NCBI RefSeq assembly: GCF_000425345.1
Contig: NZ_AUDG01000020.1
Span: forward strand, 1 to 64,000
Origin: Rheinheimera baltica DSM 14885
Lineage (GTDB): Bacteria; Pseudomonadota; Gammaproteobacteria; Enterobacterales; Alteromonadaceae
Reading direction: 5' to 3'
Length of the DNA stretch: 64,000 nucleotides
Positions 15,018 through 23,703 of the stretch are shown one piece after another. Each line of letters starts with the position of its first letter. Position 1 is the first letter of the stretch. Position numbers and translations under genes: made by a program. Under the pieces are notes generated by a model. It did not search any database. It saw nothing but the letters and a program-made list of their open reading frames with translations, and was not told the DNA's origin.

Positions 15018-16199
15018 ATGGAATGGGTTTTTTGGGTCAGTATCATTGCGATACTCTATAGCTATGCTTTGTATCCACTACTGTTAATGTGCTGTAGTGC
15101 AGTACTGCAATTGTGGTGTGACAATCGTTTTGTCTGGAGTGCACAGCCAAGGCGTGTTGTGGCGGTTCATGATGATAATTTACTACCCGATATCACGGTT
15201 GTTATTGCTGCATATAATGAGCAAAGCTGCATAGCTGCAAGGGTTGAGAACATTCTTGCCCAAAACTACCCTGCAGATAAATTAAGATTAATTGTAGGTT
15301 CTGACGGAAGTCAGGACGACACGGCTAAGATTCTTGCGGCAATAACCGATCCTCGATTAACGGCATGTTTGTTTACTCAAAATCGTGGCAAGGTAAGTGT
15401 ACTTAACGATTTGATGGCCCAAGTGAGCAGCAATATAACCGTGCTAACCGATGCCAACACCGTTTTTGAGCCAGATACTATCCGAAACTTAGCACGGCAT
15501 TTTAGCGATGACAATGTAGGGGTAGTTTGTGGCGAGTTACAACTTGTCGATGCCCAAAGTGGTAACAACCGCGACGGCGTTTACTGGCGATACGAAAGAG
15601 TGTTGAAATTTCACGAAGCTCGATTCGATGCACTGTTGGGGGCAAATGGTGCGAATTATGCCATTCGTACTGAGCTGTACCAGCCATTAGCTACCAATAC
15701 CATTATTGATGACTTCCACATTGCGATGAATATCGCGCGCCGAGGGTTTAAGGTTAAATATGACCCGGAAGCTGTCGCTATCGAAGATAGCGCGCCAACG
15801 ATTGGCGCTGAAATGGGCCGTCGCATACGCATTGGCTTAGGTAATTATCAAGCATGCTTTCAAATGGGGTGGCTAATGAACCCGTTTAATGGATGGCGGT
15901 TCTTTAGCTTTATCAGTCACAAATTATTGCGTTGGTTTGTACCACATTTAATGATACTGACATTAGTGAGTAACCTGTTTCTATTGCAGGATAGCCGTTA
16001 TATCGCGCTATTTGTCTTACAGATAGTTTTTTATTGTTTAGCAATTTACGGTTATGCCCAGCATATTAAAGGACGACGATTATCCACGATAATGTCCCTT
16101 ATGGTGTTTTTTACGTCGATGAATTATGCACTTTTAGTTGGCTTTGTACGTTATTTCACCACAAATATTCAGGGTAGTTGGCAGAGGACAGAAAGGTAA
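15018..16199 (+). CDS. Family 2 glycosyltransferase, membrane-bound
   Basis: A 393-residue GT-A enzyme. An N-terminal membrane anchor precedes the catalytic domain (about residues 55-280) with ITVVIAAYNEQ, VGSDGSQDDT, TDANTVFEPD and IDDFHIAMNIARRG, the last being the usual ED-type base region. Three or four C-terminal membrane segments follow, as in cellulose synthase-like and hyaluronan-synthase-like transferases. It adds a sugar at the cytoplasmic side of the inner membrane. AAGGAAA sits 11 bp before the ATG. Confidence 0.87.
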   Translation: MEWVFWVSIIAILYSYALYPLLLMCCSAVLQLWCDNRFVWSAQPRRVVAVHDDNLLPDITVVIAAYNEQSCIAARVENILAQNYPADKLRLIVGSDGSQDDTAKILAAITDPRLTACLFTQNRGKVSVLNDLMAQVSSNITVLTDANTVFEPDTIRNLARHFSDDNVGVVCGELQLVDAQSGNNRDGVYWRYERVLKFHEARFDALLGANGANYAIRTELYQPLATNTIIDDFHIAMNIARRGFKVKYDPEAVAIEDSAPTIGAEMGRRIRIGLGNYQACFQMGWLMNPFNGWRFFSFISHKLLRWFVPHLMILTLVSNLFLLQDSRYIALFVLQIVFYCLAIYGYAQHIKGRRLSTIMSLMVFFTSMNYALLVGFVRYFTTNIQGSWQRTER

Positions 16200-17392
16200 T
16201 GTTGATGTTATTTGTATTGGGTGTAATGCTTTTTGGTGCGGTTTTTTGGGCCATTGTTCGCCAGAAAAATATGCAAAACTGGCTGGGCAATTATATCCGT
16301 CATATTTTAAAACGGCAGGTTCCCGTTAACGGTCCTAAGCATGTGCTATTTTGTTTTGTCGATCATTACGAACCTCAGTGGGGGCGTCAGATTTCTATTG
16401 AACAGGAAAGGGCCCGTGTAGACCGTTGGTTCAATGACTACCCGGCTGTTGCAGGCCAGTTTAAAGATGCAGATGGCTGCTACCCTAAACATTGCTTTTA
16501 TTATCCTGAAGAAGAATATCGATTTGAGCATCTTGCCAAAATATCTGACTTATGCTACCGCGGTTTTGGCGAAATTGAAGTGCATCTGCATCATGACAAT
16601 GATACCAGTGACAATTTACGGAAGACACTGACTAATTTTACCGAGTTACTGCATCGTGACCATGGTGCTTTTGTCAGAGATGAGGCTACCGGAGCATTAA
16701 GTTATAGCTTTATACATGGCAATTGGTCACTAAATAATTGTCGGCCAGACGGACGTTGGTGCGGCGTTAATGATGAACTTATTGTATTAAAAGAAACCGG
16801 TTGCTATGCCGACTTCACGTTTCCTTCAGCGCCAAGCAATACTCAACCTGCGATGGTTAATGCCATTTATTATGCCAAAGATAAACCAGGTCAGCCAAAC
16901 TCACATAACACCGGGCGTTTGGTCGAGGTCAACGGCAAGCCATGGGGTGATTTAATGTTAATCACCGGGCCGATAGGGTTGAACTGGAAGGTCAGAAAAA
17001 AGGGTATCTTTCCACAAATAGAAAACGCCGACGTGCGCAAAAGTATGCCGCCAACGCCTGAACGTGTTGATCTATGGGTTAACTCTAATATTCATGTTGC
17101 CGGCAGACCAGAATGGGTGTTTGTTAAAGTACACACTCACGGTACTCAGGAAGAAGATATGGACACGCTGTTGGGGGCGCCATTTGCCAATATGTGTGCG
17201 CATTTACAAGCCAAGTACAATGACGGCGACAATTATGTTCTGCATTATGTAAGCGCGAGAGAGATGTATAACATTGCGAAAGCGGCAGAGGCTGGCGAGA
17301 GTGGAAATCCTAACAATTTTAGGGATTATCTAATCGCAAAGCCGAAGAATATGCCGCTACTCAAAAAGGAATTGGGTACAAAGGGAATGTAA
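16199..17392 (+). CDS. Polysaccharide deacetylase-like protein (WalW-like)
   Basis: A 397-residue protein with an N-terminal membrane anchor (MLMLFVLGVMLFGAVFWAIV). The first conserved strand carries HVLFCFVDHYEP, followed by EVHLHHDND (His-His-Asp) and SFIHGNWSLNN. This arrangement recalls metal-dependent NodB-fold deacetylases, but the canonical TFDDG motif is absent. I place it as a divergent deacetylase-like protein of polysaccharide clusters; a substrate role is inferred. The ATG at 16199 overlaps the previous TAA by one base. A TTG at 16178 is possible but would force a 22-bp overlap. Confidence 0.6.
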   Translation: MLMLFVLGVMLFGAVFWAIVRQKNMQNWLGNYIRHILKRQVPVNGPKHVLFCFVDHYEPQWGRQISIEQERARVDRWFNDYPAVAGQFKDADGCYPKHCFYYPEEEYRFEHLAKISDLCYRGFGEIEVHLHHDNDTSDNLRKTLTNFTELLHRDHGAFVRDEATGALSYSFIHGNWSLNNCRPDGRWCGVNDELIVLKETGCYADFTFPSAPSNTQPAMVNAIYYAKDKPGQPNSHNTGRLVEVNGKPWGDLMLITGPIGLNWKVRKKGIFPQIENADVRKSMPPTPERVDLWVNSNIHVAGRPEWVFVKVHTHGTQEEDMDTLLGAPFANMCAHLQAKYNDGDNYVLHYVSAREMYNIAKAAEAGESGNPNNFRDYLIAKPKNMPLLKKELGTKGM

Positions 17393-17393
17393 T

Positions 17394-18407
17394 ATGAATT
17401 TTAAAGGCTGCAGCAGATCTGCGATTGAAGTCTTATCGGGGCACATGGCGTTGAAATGGCAACGTCGCCCTGGTGGGGTCTATTGTTTTAACTATCATCG
17501 CATTGGTTCTGCTGCCGACTCCGAGTTCGATCCCAACGTTTACAGTTGCACGCCTGAACGTTTTGAACAACATCTTCGCATGTATCAGACGAATTTTGAT
17601 GTGATTAGCATTGATGAATTAATTTCATTGCACAACAGTCAGCAGCGTGTGTCTGAGCGTCTGGCGCTCTTGACCTTTGATGATGGTTACATAGATAACT
17701 ATCAACTCGCATACCCGATGTTGAAATCAGCTGGATTAACAGCCGTTTTTTTTGTCTCGACAGATTATATTGATAAACCTCAGATCCCTTGGTGGGATGA
17801 AGTGGGTTGGATAGTACGTCATTCTGGTAACGCTAGTGTTAAGCTAGCGCATTGGCCTTCAGCAATCAATATTGTCGACGGCGCAATTGGGATGCGGGTT
17901 CGGCGTTTGCTAAAAGCGGTTAAGCAAGACAACAGCCTGCCGATGGAGGAGAAACTGAAGCAAGTTAAGGTTGCCTTGCAGTTAGACCATATTGGCATGC
18001 CTGAGCCGACAGAGTTGTTAGTTAACTGGCAACAACTAAAAGAGATGGCAGATAATGGCATGCATATCGGCTCTCATACCTTATCTCACAACATACTTGC
18101 GCACCTTACACCCGAGCAACAGTTGGTTGAGCTAACACAATCTAAGCAGCGTCTGGAAACCATGTTGCACAGAGAGATATTGTCAGTTGCGTATCCTGTA
18201 GGTGGATCAGATACTTTCACTCGCAACACGCTGAATGTAGCACAGCAAGCCGGCTATAAATTGGCATTCACATTTATCCCCGGGATAAATGCAAAACTAG
18301 GATTTGATAACCGTTATTCCCTTTGTCGTTTTTCTATTGATGAGAATGCGTCTGTCTGGCAATTGAAGCAAATGGTCAACAAGTCTTTTTCGTTTATGAG
18401 CAACTGA
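17394..18407 (+). CDS. NodB-type polysaccharide deacetylase
   Basis: A 337-residue carbohydrate esterase family 4 protein. Motif 1 is LLTFDDGYIDNY (about residue 98), with the catalytic and metal-binding Asp pair. Motif 2 is MHIGSHTLSHNIL (H-x4-H metal site, about 222), and motif 3 is VAYPVGG. It removes N- or O-acetyl groups from sugars. No signal peptide is visible, so it may act on cytoplasmic lipid-linked intermediates, as in some XrtA clusters. It follows the deacetylase-like gene by 1 bp, giving two consecutive NodB-like proteins. Confidence 0.88.
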   Translation: MNFKGCSRSAIEVLSGHMALKWQRRPGGVYCFNYHRIGSAADSEFDPNVYSCTPERFEQHLRMYQTNFDVISIDELISLHNSQQRVSERLALLTFDDGYIDNYQLAYPMLKSAGLTAVFFVSTDYIDKPQIPWWDEVGWIVRHSGNASVKLAHWPSAINIVDGAIGMRVRRLLKAVKQDNSLPMEEKLKQVKVALQLDHIGMPEPTELLVNWQQLKEMADNGMHIGSHTLSHNILAHLTPEQQLVELTQSKQRLETMLHREILSVAYPVGGSDTFTRNTLNVAQQAGYKLAFTFIPGINAKLGFDNRYSLCRFSIDENASVWQLKQMVNKSFSFMSN

Positions 18408-18408
18408 T

Positions 18409-19560
18409 ATGACCCCTTCCGTTGTCGTACTCAGTGCTGGCCCAAACGGACTAGGGGTGACACGAAGTTTATACCTCAAAGGAATAAAACCTTGGGTTAT
18501 CAGCACCTCGTCGTTGGATGTTATTAATTATTCCCGTTTACCTGAAAGAAAAACAGTGCTTGACGCCAACTCAGAAGCTAGTCTGCTGGCGGTATTGAGT
18601 GATGTAGCTTTTGGCACTATTGTCATTCCAACTTCCGATTGGTTTGTGAGTTTTTTATCTGAGCACACGTCACAATTAAAACCCAAGTTGCTGTATCTGG
18701 AAGCTCCTGCGCAAATTACAGAGATGCTGATTGATAAAGCATGGGAAACGCAGTTTATCGCAAGTTATTGTGCCTTACCTAAAACGGTACAGGTGTTACA
18801 GGATGCGTCGTCATTGTTAGCCTGTTTAACTTTGCCCATAATTATTAAACCACGGTCGCATAAGCATATGGTATTGGGAAGTAAAAACCGGATTTTGACA
18901 TCTGTGACTCAAGTGAAAACGTTTTTTAGCCAATACAAGTTGCAATTACAGCACTTAATTGCTCAGGAAATTGTGCCGGGTGATGACAGTTGTCAATGGG
19001 TATGTAACTGTTTTTTTGATCAGAATAATGAATTGGTGCAGGCGTTTACTTTTAACCGGTTAAGATTGTCCCCATCGCACTTTGGTGTTACCAGTTATGC
19101 ACGAAGTCAGCAAAATGAAGAGGTTGTTCAGCTATGCCGGACAATAGGGAAAGCGCTGGGTTATGTGGGTCCAGCAATGTTAGAGTTTAAAAGAGACCCA
19201 AGAGACGGAGAGTATTACTATATTGAACTTAACCCAAGGCTTGGGATGTGCAATTACTTTGATACCTATTGTGGTATCAATAATGCTTTTGCGAGTTATC
19301 AGCTGTTGCAGGGCGAAACTTTGCCTGTAAACCCTAAGATGCAAAGTAATGTGATATTTGTCAGTTTGTATGAAGATTTTTTTTCCAGGCGTAAGGATGG
19401 TGAGAGCGTAATGGAAATATTACGAGATTATTGCCGTAACGCTCGGCAGAAGCATGTATTTATCTACTTTGTCTGGTGGGATCCTTTACCTGCGATGTAC
19501 ATGTTGCTGCAGCAAGTGAAACAAATGGGTAAAGCCTTGCTGAGCAGGTTAAAACAATGA
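18409..19560 (+). CDS. ATP-grasp carboxylate-amine ligase
   Basis: A 383-residue ATP-grasp protein. The nucleotide-binding core includes IIKPRSHKHMVLGSKN (about 145-160) and the metal-binding acidic block MLEFKRDP ... YYIELNPRLGM (about 262-285). It joins a carboxylate and an amine at ATP expense. Together with the AsnB-like gene it overlaps by 4 bp, it probably makes an amino-acid amide on a sugar acid or a precursor. No close named relative can be fixed; D-aspartate-ligase-like proteins are similar in layout. Confidence 0.8.
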   Translation: MTPSVVVLSAGPNGLGVTRSLYLKGIKPWVISTSSLDVINYSRLPERKTVLDANSEASLLAVLSDVAFGTIVIPTSDWFVSFLSEHTSQLKPKLLYLEAPAQITEMLIDKAWETQFIASYCALPKTVQVLQDASSLLACLTLPIIIKPRSHKHMVLGSKNRILTSVTQVKTFFSQYKLQLQHLIAQEIVPGDDSCQWVCNCFFDQNNELVQAFTFNRLRLSPSHFGVTSYARSQQNEEVVQLCRTIGKALGYVGPAMLEFKRDPRDGEYYYIELNPRLGMCNYFDTYCGINNAFASYQLLQGETLPVNPKMQSNVIFVSLYEDFFSRRKDGESVMEILRDYCRNARQKHVFIYFVWWDPLPAMYMLLQQVKQMGKALLSRLKQ

Positions 19561-21311
19561 TTAATGATAGCAAAGTATTTCTTGGTAACGAGTATCTGCC
19601 TAACGCGCCGGTAAAATGCACAATTGGTACTTATCGGGTGTCAGCCTTTGCTCCCTCTCAATTTGCCGAAGATAGTACAGCTGCAGTGCTGATTTTTGGC
19701 TATATCCATAATCCAGATGTATTGATAAGCCCTGCTTACTGGTTAACGTTGTTACAACAACCCGCACCGATGTTAGTGGCAGCACTAGACCAGCTAAACG
19801 GTGCCTATAATCTATTAGTGTTAAATAAGGTTAATAATAGCATCTCCGTAGTTACTGACCGGCTTGGTGGCCAGCGTATGTATTACTGGTCGACTCAAGA
19901 GGGGATTTGGTTAAGTCCAAGCCTTACAGGACTTGCCAATATTGCGAACTTCGGTCACGGTACCCCCACTAATTTTTCTGTGCCGGCTGTTATGGAACTG
20001 TTAAATTATCGCTGGTTAAGCGGAACAACAACGCCATTTGCAGATATTAATAAGTTGCCGCACGCTGCGGTGTGTCAGTTATCGCCAGGCTCCTCAATTC
20101 ATACTTTAGTCCGTTATGGTATTTTGCCAGAGGCGCGAGCTGGAGTAACTGATGAATCGTTGCAAGTTCATGCTGACAGAGTTCATCAATTATTATTGGC
20201 AAATATCAGAGCATCTGTTCGTCCTGGCGATCGCGTCGCGGTTCTTTTGAGTGGTGGTGTTGATTCTTCCATTTTGCTAGGAATATGCTGTGATCTTAAT
20301 CTCAATGTAGTTGCTATTACTCCACAACATGAAGGACATCACAATCCTGAATTGGAAACGGCAAAAACGTTTGCTGCTGAGCTGGGCATAGAGCACAGAA
20401 TTATAGCGGTAGAGGAAGCTGACGTTGCCCGTCATTATGCTGACGTTGTTGAGTTGCTTGGTGTGCCACCGCGTTGTCATAGTGCGGTATCGCTGTTAAT
20501 TCTTCTAAGGCAGCTTAAAGGTAGCTTCGATAAAATTTTGTACGGTGAAGGCGCTGATACATTATTTGGTTCCAAAGCCGTAAAGCATTTTGCTTTACGG
20601 TTTAAAAAAAACCAACGGCTTAAGAAGGTGTTTCGTTATATACCTTATTGGCCCTGGCTGTTTAAAGTTTTGCCTTTACCTTATAAATTGAGGCACTTAT
20701 TGCAGTTTGATGCGCTAAATGAGGCTATAGCAGTAAATCAGATTGTGTTGCAGGAACCGCTAAAGGCAAGTTTAAATGACCGCTTGGTTTTAGACAAGGA
20801 ACTGATAAAAGCGGGGCTTAACGTCAGCAACGTTACAGTAGATACTTATGAGCGTGCTCTGCTTCAGTTAAAACAAATTATCTTTTCCAGCAGTGTGATA
20901 AATCATTTCTATGAATTGGAGTCTTTAGCTGCAGATAATAGTATTCAACTTATAAGCCCTTTTGTTTGCCAGCCTGTCATGGCCTATGCGGCTAGTCTGA
21001 GCGATACCAGCTATTTCGGTATTGAATCTGTTAAGCCAGTACTACGTAAAATTGGTGAGCGTTATTTTACACCATCACTAATGTACCTACCCAAGTATGG
21101 TTTTCCGGTGCCGCACAGTAATTGGTTAAAGGGCCCTCTGGCGACATGGGGTAGGGAAGCTACGGTGTTTTTTAGCTGCCCGATAGAGTATCTTGCTGAC
21201 GAAGAGTTTGCCTGGTGCATAATTGGTTTATATTTGCTAGCTAAACGCAATCACATTTTACCATTGCGGCTGTTTGAAATCGATGGGGGAGTAGATGCTC
21301 CCCCTGGATAA
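19557..21311 (+). CDS. Asparagine synthetase-like amide ligase lacking the glutaminase Cys
   Basis: A 584-residue AsnB-family protein. The C-terminal synthetase domain has the PP-loop VLLSGGVDSS (about residue 228) and YGEGADTLFGS, both needed for AMP activation of a carboxylate. The N-terminal half still folds like a class II glutamine amidotransferase (LNGAYNLLVL, VTDRLGGQRMYYW). However, it starts MINDSK instead of MC, so the nucleophilic Cys 2 is missing, and glutamine-derived ammonia is unlikely from this chain. It may use free ammonia or an amine from another donor. It overlaps its upstream ATP-grasp partner by 4 bp and its downstream GNAT by 17 bp. Confidence 0.82.
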   Translation: MINDSKVFLGNEYLPNAPVKCTIGTYRVSAFAPSQFAEDSTAAVLIFGYIHNPDVLISPAYWLTLLQQPAPMLVAALDQLNGAYNLLVLNKVNNSISVVTDRLGGQRMYYWSTQEGIWLSPSLTGLANIANFGHGTPTNFSVPAVMELLNYRWLSGTTTPFADINKLPHAAVCQLSPGSSIHTLVRYGILPEARAGVTDESLQVHADRVHQLLLANIRASVRPGDRVAVLLSGGVDSSILLGICCDLNLNVVAITPQHEGHHNPELETAKTFAAELGIEHRIIAVEEADVARHYADVVELLGVPPRCHSAVSLLILLRQLKGSFDKILYGEGADTLFGSKAVKHFALRFKKNQRLKKVFRYIPYWPWLFKVLPLPYKLRHLLQFDALNEAIAVNQIVLQEPLKASLNDRLVLDKELIKAGLNVSNVTVDTYERALLQLKQIIFSSSVINHFYELESLAADNSIQLISPFVCQPVMAYAASLSDTSYFGIESVKPVLRKIGERYFTPSLMYLPKYGFPVPHSNWLKGPLATWGREATVFFSCPIEYLADEEFAWCIIGLYLLAKRNHILPLRLFEIDGGVDAPPG

Positions 21312-22341
21312 ATGGTATAAAATCAGTAATTTAGAACAGCTTTATTCTGTGGTGTCAGCTTGGTCAGCGCTAAATCAGCAATGTGACAGCAGCTTATTTT
21401 GTGACCCAAGATGGATCTGTAATTGGATATCAATTTACTGGCAGGATGACTGGAAACTGGAGGTGTGGGCTTATCAGCAGCAGGGGCAACTTGTCGCGCT
21501 GCTGCCTACATACAGCCAGCCAGGCACAAGAGCTGGGCGTGTATTGTACCCGTTGGGACAAGGTGAGTCAGAAGAAGCTGAAGTTGCTTCAGAATTTATT
21601 GATTTACTGCTGGCTCCTGAATTTCCGCTAATGGTACTGCATGGTTTGGCAGCACAGCTAAATGCTGAGCATTTTTACCACATAAGTTGGCGAGCTATTC
21701 TCGCCGATGCCAACATTTTGCAGCTAGCTCGTTTGCTTCGTTTTACACAGGTTAAACCTGCAGGGTTAAGGTATCAGGTTGTAGGTGGACCGTTAACACT
21801 ACAGTCATCTCAAACTCGGCGAAAGTGGAAACTGTTTGAAAAATTACAGACTAATGGCCGTGCGACATTTAATTGGATTGATGCACAGCAAGTTGAAACA
21901 TTTTGGCCTACATTAACCAATTTGCATCAAAAGCGCTGGCAGGCGAAAGGAAAAGCAGGCGCATTTATCGCGCCGGCATTTACCCGCTTTCATTTGGGGT
22001 TTGCCAGAAAGCAGCCAGACTGCTTAAGATTGGCAATACTTCGGATAGACAATGAAATAGCAGCAATACATTACTATTTGCTAGACAGAGATAACGTACA
22101 TTTTTATCAGGCTGGCTGGCACGATAATTTTGCCCGCTGGTCCCCTTCGGCTATGTTGCACTGCTGGGTAATTGAACAAAGTATCGGAGCGAAATATGAT
22201 TTTATGCTTGGTGATAAATTCAGCTACAAAGCCGACTATGGTACTGAGCAGGTTCAGTGTTATCAGCTTAACGGCTATAGCAATGTGATTCGTTATACTT
22301 TAGCGCTGCTAAAACAATTGAAACAAAGGATGTTGCAGTAA
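21295..22341 (+). CDS. GNAT (BioF2/CelD-like, Acetyltransf_6) N-acyltransferase
   Basis: A 348-residue protein whose C-terminal half (about 155-320) has the Acetyltransf_6 pattern: FWPTLTNLHQKRWQAKGK, LRLAILRIDNEIAAIHYY and VHFYQAGWHDNFARWSP. It also resembles FemAB-type aminoacyltransferases seen in XrtA loci. It would transfer an acyl or aminoacyl group to an amino sugar. The ATG at 21295 lies inside the end of the AsnB-like gene, a sign of tight coupling. Confidence 0.75.
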   Translation: MLPLDKWYKISNLEQLYSVVSAWSALNQQCDSSLFCDPRWICNWISIYWQDDWKLEVWAYQQQGQLVALLPTYSQPGTRAGRVLYPLGQGESEEAEVASEFIDLLLAPEFPLMVLHGLAAQLNAEHFYHISWRAILADANILQLARLLRFTQVKPAGLRYQVVGGPLTLQSSQTRRKWKLFEKLQTNGRATFNWIDAQQVETFWPTLTNLHQKRWQAKGKAGAFIAPAFTRFHLGFARKQPDCLRLAILRIDNEIAAIHYYLLDRDNVHFYQAGWHDNFARWSPSAMLHCWVIEQSIGAKYDFMLGDKFSYKADYGTEQVQCYQLNGYSNVIRYTLALLKQLKQRMLQ

Positions 22342-23703
22342 ATGATGGGAACAAACACTAATAGACGAATTATTCAGCAAGTACAGTTGGACGCACTGGT
22401 CCCGTTTTTATTTCTGTGTACCTATATGGTACTGGTATTAGTTCGTCCACAGGAATGGATGGCAGAGTTAAAAGATCTACCTATAATCCGTTTGTCGCTT
22501 CTACTTGCTTTTTTTAGTTACATTGCATTGCAAAAAAACAAGTATCTCGCACCCCAAACAATATGCTGTATGGCGTTGACGGTAATTATTTTACTGTCAG
22601 GAATTCGTAATGGCTGGGCGATGGGGGGGGTGCAAAGTGCATCTGATTTTATTATTTCGTCAGTCTTGCCGATTGTTATATTTAGCGGGTTAGCGACAAC
22701 AGTAAAGCGTAGTAAGGTATTGATGTTAATAGCGATATTGGCCTCTTTAGTTATGGTGAATAATGGCATTTCTCAAAAAAACAGTCCAGTTGGTATTGGC
22801 TGGAGTGGAAGTGCATTATCATGGCTTGATCGAATAACCTATGTCGGTGTGTTTAACGATCCAAACGATTTGGGTATGTTTTTTGTTATGACATTGCCTT
22901 TTGCGTTGTACTTTCTATTTCAGGGTAACTTCATTACCAAGTGCATTTTTTCTGCGGTTGCTGCTTATATTTTGTATGGTGTTTATCTAACAAATTCTCG
23001 AGGTGCTTTGGTATCGTTGGTTGCGATGGCCGGAGTCTTTAGCTATTTGAATTGGGGTAAAGCAAAAACGATAATAACTTCGGCTTTGCTTTCACCAGGG
23101 CTTATATTTGTCTTTATGAAGTTCCGCTCGATTGATGTAGACGAAGAGTCGGCAGCTGGGCGGGTGGATTCATGGTATGAAGGTGTGCAGCTGTTTTTAT
23201 GGCGACCGGTACTTGGCATCGGGCAGGGAAACTATTTGGAGTACAACTACATTACGGCCCACAATTCATATGTTCTAACACTGGCGGAGCTAGGGTTCTT
23301 TGGATATGTATTATGGATGATTTTTTTGCTGCTAACACTGTATATGGTTTACCCTCAACGCAAAATTAATACTCTTATGTTACCGGTTAAACCAGAAAAG
23401 TTTGCCACTGACCGTGAAGAAGAATTATTTAACCACAATTTTACCCGGGTACGCGCGCAAAAGCGGTTAAGTGACTGTTTATTTTATTCTATGTTAGGTT
23501 TTGCCAGTACCATATTTTTTCTAAGTCGTACATATGCCGTGGTTGGTTATATTTTTGCAGGTATCGCAATTGCACAGTACTACCAAATTGCGAAATTTAA
23601 TGCAGTTGCTCTACCGCGGTTAAATTACATTATCTGGCGTATTGTTGGAATTGCTGTACTAAGCATCCCAATGTTATTTATCCTAATAAAACTACTGTTG
23701 TAA
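22342..23703 (+). CDS. Wzy/O-antigen ligase-like polysaccharide polymerase
   Basis: A 453-residue membrane protein with about ten predicted membrane segments and the Wzy_C/O-antigen-ligase signature around residues 275-310: GRVDSWYEGVQLFLWRPVLGIGQGN ... AHNSYVLTLAELG. Residues of this periplasmic loop join lipid-linked repeat units into the polymer, so it is the likely polymerase of this polysaccharide. It is the last gene of the 11-gene operon. Its TAA abuts the TAA of the convergent flippase with no base between. Confidence 0.82.
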   Translation: MMGTNTNRRIIQQVQLDALVPFLFLCTYMVLVLVRPQEWMAELKDLPIIRLSLLLAFFSYIALQKNKYLAPQTICCMALTVIILLSGIRNGWAMGGVQSASDFIISSVLPIVIFSGLATTVKRSKVLMLIAILASLVMVNNGISQKNSPVGIGWSGSALSWLDRITYVGVFNDPNDLGMFFVMTLPFALYFLFQGNFITKCIFSAVAAYILYGVYLTNSRGALVSLVAMAGVFSYLNWGKAKTIITSALLSPGLIFVFMKFRSIDVDEESAAGRVDSWYEGVQLFLWRPVLGIGQGNYLEYNYITAHNSYVLTLAELGFFGYVLWMIFLLLTLYMVYPQRKINTLMLPVKPEKFATDREEELFNHNFTRVRAQKRLSDCLFYSMLGFASTIFFLSRTYAVVGYIFAGIAIAQYYQIAKFNAVALPRLNYIIWRIVGIAVLSIPMLFILIKLLL

